NCBI GenBank assembly: GCA_963662965.1
Contig: OY759970.1
Location: 5,157,828-5,221,827 of the forward strand
Source: DTWD01 sp963662965
GTDB lineage: Bacteria; Acidobacteriota; Vicinamibacteria; Vicinamibacterales; UBA8438
Reading direction: 5' to 3'
DNA: 64,000 nucleotides
Shown: positions 59,850 to 64,000 of the stretch, piece by piece
Layout of the letters: every line of letters begins with the position of its first letter
Numbering within the stretch: the stretch's first letter is position 1
Notes under the pieces: generated by a model
The model's input: only the letters and a program-made list of their open reading frames with translations
Told to the model about the DNA's origin: nothing
Databases searched by the model: none
Translations under genes and position numbers: made by a program

Positions 59850-61769
59850 CTACTTCGTCTCTTCCTCGACCACTTCCGCGTCGATTACGTCGCCGGCATC
59901 GGTCGGCGGTGTGTCGCCCGCGGCGTCGTCAGACGGCTCCTGCGATGCCCCCGCGTCCGGCGGCGCCTGTCCCGCCTGCGCATACAGTGCCTCGGCGGCC
60001 TTCTGCTGCGCCGCGTTCAACGCCTCCAGCCCCGCGGAGATCGCGCCGATCTCGCCGCTTTCGTTCGCCTTCTTGAGCTCCGTGAGCGCCTCCTCGACCG
60101 GCTGCTTGTCAGCATCGGACAGCTTGTCACCCGCGGCCGTCAGCATCTGCTCGGCGGCAAAGACCGCCTGGTCGGCGCGGTTCTTCGTTTCTACTTCGTC
60201 CTTACGCAGCTTGTCCTCGTCGGCATGCGACTCGGCCTCTTGCATCATCTTGTCGACCTCTTCTTGGCTGAGGCCGCTCGACGCCGTAATCGTGATCTTT
60301 TGCTCCTTCCCGGTACCGAGGTCCTTGGCCGACACATTGACAATGCCGTTCGCGTCGATGTCGAACGTCACCTCGATCTGCGGGACGCCACGCGGGGCCG
60401 ACGGAATGCCGACAAGATGGAACTTGCCGAGTGGACGGTTGTCCTTCGCCATCGGACGTTCACCTTGCAACACGTGCACCTCGACGCTGGTCTGACTGTC
60501 GGCCGCCGTCGAGAAGATCTCGCTCTTCTTCGTCGGGATCGTCGTGTTTCTCGAAATCAGCGTCGTCATGACCCCGCCCAGCGTTTCGATCCCGAGTGAG
60601 AGCGGGGTAACGTCGAGCAAGAGGAGATCTTTGACCTCCCCGGCGAGCACGCCCGCCTGCACGCCAGCCCCGATCGCCACCACTTCGTCCGGATTGACGC
60701 CGCGGTGCGGTTCCTTGCCAAACAGCTCCTTCACGATCTCCTGCACCTTCGGCACCCGCGTCGAGCCACCGACGAGTACGACCTCGTCGATCTTCGACGG
60801 GTCGAGCCCCGCATCGGCGAGCGCCCGCTTGACCGGCTCGACCGTTCTCTGCAGCAGGTCGTCGACGATCTGCTCGAACTTGGCTCGGGTCAGCTTCTTT
60901 TGCAGGTGCTTGGGACCGGACTGATCCGCCGTGATGAACGGCAGATTGATCTCCGTCTCCATGACACTCGACAGCTCCATCTTCGCCTTCTCGGCCCCCT
61001 CCTTGAGGCGTTGGAGCGCCATGCGGTCCTTGCTGAGATCGATTCCCTCGTCGCCTTTGAACTCCTCGACGATCCAGTCGATGATGCGCTGGTCGAGGTT
61101 GTCGCCGCCCAGATGGGTGTCGCCATTCGTCGACTTGACCTCGACCACTCCCTCGCCGACTTCCAAGATCGAAATGTCGAACGTGCCGCCGCCAAAGTCG
61201 TAGACCGCAATCGTTTCGTCGGTCTTCTTGTCGAGGCCGTAGGCCAACGCCGCGGCCGTCGGCTCGTTCACGATGCGCTGCACTTCGAGACCCGCAATCT
61301 GTCCGGCATCCTTCGTCGCCTGACGCTGGGCATCATTGAAGTACGCCGGCACCGTAAGCACCGCCTTGGTCACCGATTGCCCGAGATACTCCTCCGCCGC
61401 CTGCTTCAGCTTCTGGAGCACCATCGCGGACAGTTCCGGTGGTGACATCTCCTTCCCACCCGCCTTCACGCGCGCGTCCCCGTTCTTGGCCCGTATGACC
61501 TCGTACGGCACCATCGTCATTTCTTCGTTCACCTCATCGAAGCGACGTCCCATGAATCGCTTGATGGAGAACACCGTGTTTTCGGGGTTGGTGACCGCCT
61601 GACGTTTCGCCACCTGGCCGACGAGCCGTTCGCCAGATTTTGCGAACGCGACGACGGAGGGGGTCAATCGGTTGCCTTCTTGGTTGGTGACGACGGTCGG
61701 CTCGCCACCTTCCATGACGGCAACGACCGAGTTCGTCGTCCCGAGATCGATACCAATAATCTTGCTCAT
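59850..61769 (-). CDS. dnaK: Molecular chaperone DnaK
   Basis: Hsp70 with 639 residues. ATPase domain: IGIDLGTTNSVVAVMEGGEP, IVNEPTAAALAYGLDKKTDE, VYDFGGGTFDISILEVGEG and VVLVGGSTRVPKVQEIVKEL. Substrate-binding domain: LLLLDVTPLSLGIETLGGVM and NTTIPTKKSEIFSTAADSQT. A C-terminal acidic disordered tail ends AEVVEEETK. ATG 61769 gives MSKIIGIDLGTTNS. First gene of the unit with dnaJ and hspR. Confidence 0.98.
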   Translation of the reverse strand: MSKIIGIDLGTTNSVVAVMEGGEPTVVTNQEGNRLTPSVVAFAKSGERLVGQVAKRQAVTNPENTVFSIKRFMGRRFDEVNEEMTMVPYEVIRAKNGDARVKAGGKEMSPPELSAMVLQKLKQAAEEYLGQSVTKAVLTVPAYFNDAQRQATKDAGQIAGLEVQRIVNEPTAAALAYGLDKKTDETIAVYDFGGGTFDISILEVGEGVVEVKSTNGDTHLGGDNLDQRIIDWIVEEFKGDEGIDLSKDRMALQRLKEGAEKAKMELSSVMETEINLPFITADQSGPKHLQKKLTRAKFEQIVDDLLQRTVEPVKRALADAGLDPSKIDEVVLVGGSTRVPKVQEIVKELFGKEPHRGVNPDEVVAIGAGVQAGVLAGEVKDLLLLDVTPLSLGIETLGGVMTTLISRNTTIPTKKSEIFSTAADSQTSVEVHVLQGERPMAKDNRPLGKFHLVGIPSAPRGVPQIEVTFDIDANGIVNVSAKDLGTGKEQKITITASSGLSQEEVDKMMQEAESHADEDKLRKDEVETKNRADQAVFAAEQMLTAAGDKLSDADKQPVEEALTELKKANESGEIGAISAGLEALNAAQQKAAEALYAQAGQAPPDAGASQEPSDDAAGDTPPTDAGDVIDAEVVEEETK

Positions 61770-61862
61770 GATGCCTATGGCCTTGCGTATCGCCCGCGAG
61801 CCTCGCCGCGACCGAAACCGAAGTTGCCCACCGATGGGATACCTTGAACTTACGAGACATAT

Positions 61863-61892
61863 GACTATAAAATCTTAGTCTCTACATGTCAA
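61863..61892 (-). promoter_or_regulatory. dnaK: dnaK promoter with overlapping inverted repeat
   Basis: On the minus strand TTGACA (plus 61887-61892), a 17-base spacer and TATAGT (plus 61864-61869) form a near-consensus sigma-70 promoter. The leader to the dnaK ATG is about 88 bases. An inverted repeat GACTA-N8-TAGTC (61863-61880) covers the -10 box and part of the spacer and could be a repressor site. CIRCE and HAIR consensus sequences are absent. Confidence 0.7.
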
Positions 61893-61965
61893 TACTCGGA
61901 GGAATATTCTTACGCCGAAACACCACCGTGGTGTACTCGCACTGCCTACCTGAAGCGCCAACGCT

Positions 61966-62775
61966 ATGACCACAGGTCACTTACGGCGGCGCTTCTCCAG
62001 AATCCTTTCCAGCCTGACGCTCGGCATCTTTGGCTCGTTGTCGGCCACGGGCGCAGTGCTAGCGTAACCGCCCGCCTTGGGTCGTGTCGCCCACGTGAAT
62101 GGGGACACTTCGGTGATTCGGGCCGATGAGCAACGGCCGCTCCAAATCGGCATGCCGCTCACCACCGGCGATCGGCTCGGTACGTCGCTGGGACGGGTCG
62201 AGATCGCGCTGGACGGCGGCGTGCTGCTGCATCTCGATCACCACACGTCGATTGACCTGCTGGCGGATGACCCCGTCCGCATGCTCGACGGCCGCCTTCG
62301 GGTGACGGTTGACGTGGGGTCGGGCGCGCGCCCTCGGATCGACACCCCGGAGACACAGGTGGTCGTGCGAGAGGCGGGAGAGCTGACCATTGCCCGCACC
62401 GCTGAGCGCACCCGTGTCAACGTCGTGCGGGGATCGGTCGCCGTCGGCGCGCAGTCGGAAGGCGTGACGATGCGAGCCGGCGAGTCCGCGTCGGTCGACC
62501 CGCTCGCCGCGCCGGCCACACCGCGGCCGTTCAATACGGCTCAATGGGACCGTTTCGACCGGTGGATCGAGCAACGTCGCGTGGCCCGCATCGCTCGGTA
62601 TGCGCCGCAGCTCATTCGAACGCGGCTCTCGCCCGTTCCCGAACATCGAACGGCGCCGACGACTACACCGCCGGCGCGGCAGGGCGGTGATGCCCGGCTC
62701 CATCCACTCACATGGGCGCCGACCGTCCCGTGGCTCGTCGGGGGAACATTCTGGGGATGTCCCAGTAGCTGTTGA
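61966..62775 (+). pseudogene. FecR-domain protein, broken by a TAA and an IS insertion
   Basis: ATG 61966 encodes an exported leader (RRRFSRILSSLTLGIFGSLS, then ATGAVLA). The frame is stopped by TAA at 62065-62067 and continues without shift as PPALGRVAHVNGDTSVIRAD, then FecR-like repeats (DGGVLLHLDHHTSIDLLADD, VDVGSGARPRIDTPETQVVV). CAA to TAA is a one-base change just after the cleavage site. Near 62755-62775 the frame runs into the IS256-family element and ends with GCPSSC. So the gene has a nonsense codon and a lost 3' end. FecR proteins usually sense or bind in the periplasm; the partner is unknown. Confidence 0.78.
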
Positions 62776-62785
62776 AATTTGAAGC

Positions 62786-62860
62786 GGCGGCTCCTTCACT
62801 GGTCGTGCTATACGACCGGTGACTAAACCGAGGTGAAAGCCTCCCAGCAAAGGAGCCGCC
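62786..62860 (+). promoter_or_regulatory. Leader hairpin hiding the transposase ribosome binding site
   Basis: GGCGGCTCCTT (62786-62796) is exactly complementary to AAGGAGCCGCC (62850-62860), which contains the AAGGAG before the transposase ATG (62861). An inner hairpin lies inside: CACTGGTCGT (62797-62806... read to 62806) and ACGACCGGTG (62812-62821). A transcript entering from outside would fold and mask the ribosome binding site; one starting after 62796 would not. This resembles known protection of IS elements from read-through transcription. Confidence 0.65.
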
Positions 62861-64000
62861 ATGAAGAAGCAGTCTCACACAGTCCCTCGTCGTCGCCAAT
62901 CGGCATCCCCGGCGTCGCGCCACTTGCCGTTGGTTGACATCCTCATCGATGCACAGGCCGAGCTGCAGGAGCTGGTCATCGCGTCTGGCTTACGGGTGCT
63001 CGAGGCGATGCTCGAAGAAGATCGGGCTGCCGTGTGTGGCCCCCGGTATGCGCATCAGCCGGCCCGGCACGCGTATCGCGCCGGCCATGCTCCGAGCCAA
63101 GTCGTCCTGGGCGGGCATAAAGTCGCGATCCGTCGGCCCCGAGTGCGGCGCGACGGCATGGAGGTGCCGCTGCCCACGGCCCAGGCGTTCACGGACGCGG
63201 ACCCGCTGAACCGGCGCGTCGTCGACCAGATGCTCATCGGCGTGGCGACCCGCCAATATGCGCGGAGTCTCGAACCGCTGGGCGCGAACATCACGACGCG
63301 GGGCACCAGCAAGAGTGCGGTCAGTCGACGCTTTGTGGCGCAGACCCAGGCGCAGCTGGACGCGTGGCGCGCGACACCGCTCGACGCGCTGGACCTGGCG
63401 GTGCTGCTGATCGATGGGGTCCAGGTCGGCGGGCACTGTATCGTGGTGGCGCTGGGCATCGACACAACGGGGACCAAACACCCGCTCGGCCTCTGGGAAG
63501 GAGCCACGGAGAATGCGACGGTCTGTCAGGGCCTGTTGACCAATCTTGCGAGTCGCGGGCTGCGCACCGACCGGAGCCTCCTGGTGATCGTCGATGGGGC
63601 GAAGGCCCTCGAGACGGCGGTGACCCAGACGTTCGGCCGGGCCGCCGTGGTGCAGCGGTGTCAAGTGCACAAGGGCCGGAACATCCTGGAGCATCTCCCC
63701 GAGGCACAACGTCCGTGGGTGAAGGCAATCCTTACCCGCGCCTACACGAACGCCACCGTCAAGACGGCGAAACGACTGCTGCAGGACCTGGCTCGCCGCT
63801 TGGACACCGACCACCCGAGTGCGGCCGCGAGCGTCCGAGAAGGCCTCGACGAGACGCTGACCGTGCTCGGCTTGGGCCTGTCGGAACGCCTCCAACGATC
63901 GCTCGCCACCACGAACGCCATCGAGAGTCTGCTCAGCCGCACGCGCCATGTGAAGCGCAATGTGAAACGCTGGCGCGGTGGGACGATGGTGCTGCGGTGG
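62861..64000 (+). CDS. IS256-family (Mutator-type) transposase, partial
   Basis: 380 codons from ATG 62861 (AAAGGAG 6 bases upstream) to the window edge; the C-terminus is missing. The DDE residues are in LLIDGVQVGGHCIVVALGID (first Asp), LLVIVDGAKALETAVTQTFG (second Asp) and the Glu in RSLATTNAIESLLSRTRHVK. Between them lies QRCQVHKGRNILEHLPE, the typical C-x(2)-H region. It is a single frame without interruption, so the element may be active. The antisense strand shows a long open frame, which is a shadow. Confidence 0.92.
   Translation, partial: MKKQSHTVPRRRQSASPASRHLPLVDILIDAQAELQELVIASGLRVLEAMLEEDRAAVCGPRYAHQPARHAYRAGHAPSQVVLGGHKVAIRRPRVRRDGMEVPLPTAQAFTDADPLNRRVVDQMLIGVATRQYARSLEPLGANITTRGTSKSAVSRRFVAQTQAQLDAWRATPLDALDLAVLLIDGVQVGGHCIVVALGIDTTGTKHPLGLWEGATENATVCQGLLTNLASRGLRTDRSLLVIVDGAKALETAVTQTFGRAAVVQRCQVHKGRNILEHLPEAQRPWVKAILTRAYTNATVKTAKRLLQDLARRLDTDHPSAAASVREGLDETLTVLGLGLSERLQRSLATTNAIESLLSRTRHVKRNVKRWRGGTMVLRW

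Larger units (their letters stand above)
62755..64000 (+). mobile_element. IS256-family insertion sequence, left end (partial)
   Basis: The left boundary is near 62755, where FecR coding ends (around TGGGGATGTCCCAGTAGCTG). A 100-base leader and the transposase gene follow to the window end. The right terminal inverted repeat and target duplication are outside the window, so the boundary is approximate. Confidence 0.8.

Noticed and set aside
61770..61965. HAIR (CTTGAGT-N7-ACTCAAG) or CIRCE operator before dnaK
   Set aside because: Only one half-like CTTGAAC is present; the second half does not match. CIRCE is absent.
62990..63949. A 319-codon open frame on the minus strand
   Set aside because: It is the shadow of the IS256 transposase, which is read on the plus strand with its DDE motif and SD.

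Overview
The window is one 64 kb stretch of a high-GC Gram-negative bacterium. It carries outer-membrane biogenesis genes (bamA, skp, lptE, an lpx cluster, lolDE), the futalosine route to menaquinone, hfq next to miaA, an hspR-type regulator behind dnaK and dnaJ, and methylmalonyl-CoA genes (mce, meaB). Gene content and order suggest Acidobacteriota, possibly Vicinamibacteria. This is an inference from gene families; there is no rRNA in the window. No tRNA, rRNA or CRISPR array was found.

Layout: bases 1-7975 are read on the plus strand (ilvE, pilT, recX, alaS, a lytic transglycosylase, an S4 protein, a DUF411 protein, rpsT). From 8645 to 61769 almost everything is on the minus strand, so transcription runs right to left. 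In order of increasing coordinate the blocks are: holA-lptE-leuS; a deacetylase, an acyltransferase and the ETF/ETF-QO electron-transfer genes; the fatty-acid/phospholipid cluster fabF-acpP-fabG-fabD-plsX-rpmF-DUF177; dgt-hfq-miaA; a TonB-like protein; a menaquinone block (menG, ubiX, ubiA, amidohydrolase, mqnC, mqnA and a cysteine-free MqnE homologue); the envelope block (Gfo/Idh/MocA oxidoreductase, lpxI, a fabZ-lpxA fusion, skp, bamA); clpC; lolD-lolE-lysS-nusB-ribH-enoyl-CoA hydratase-vanZ; small membrane proteins; a PfkB kinase with mtnP; mce-meaB-acyl-CoA dehydrogenase; two related secreted proteins; hemW and a DnaC-like ATPase; and hspR-dnaJ-dnaK. The right edge (61966-64000) is plus strand: a decayed FecR-domain gene cut by an IS256-family element that runs out of the window.

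The most unusual observations are these. (1) A DUF411 (CopG-like) gene has an in-frame TGA exactly at the first Cys of its CxCC motif, with a candidate bacterial SECIS hairpin right after it, so it is a candidate selenoprotein. (2) An MqnE-like protein in the menaquinone cluster has lost all three radical-SAM cysteines and contains no cysteine at all. (3) Two families of dispersed intergenic palindromic repeats, six copies each (one of them partial), sit between and sometimes inside gene ends. (4) Two genes (recX and ETF-QO) appear to start at CTG behind good Shine-Dalgarno sequences. (5) Three genes are interrupted (pilT by a frameshift, the lytic transglycosylase by TGA, the FecR gene by TAA plus an IS). 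These could be decay or sequence errors, and this must be kept in mind when judging point 1.
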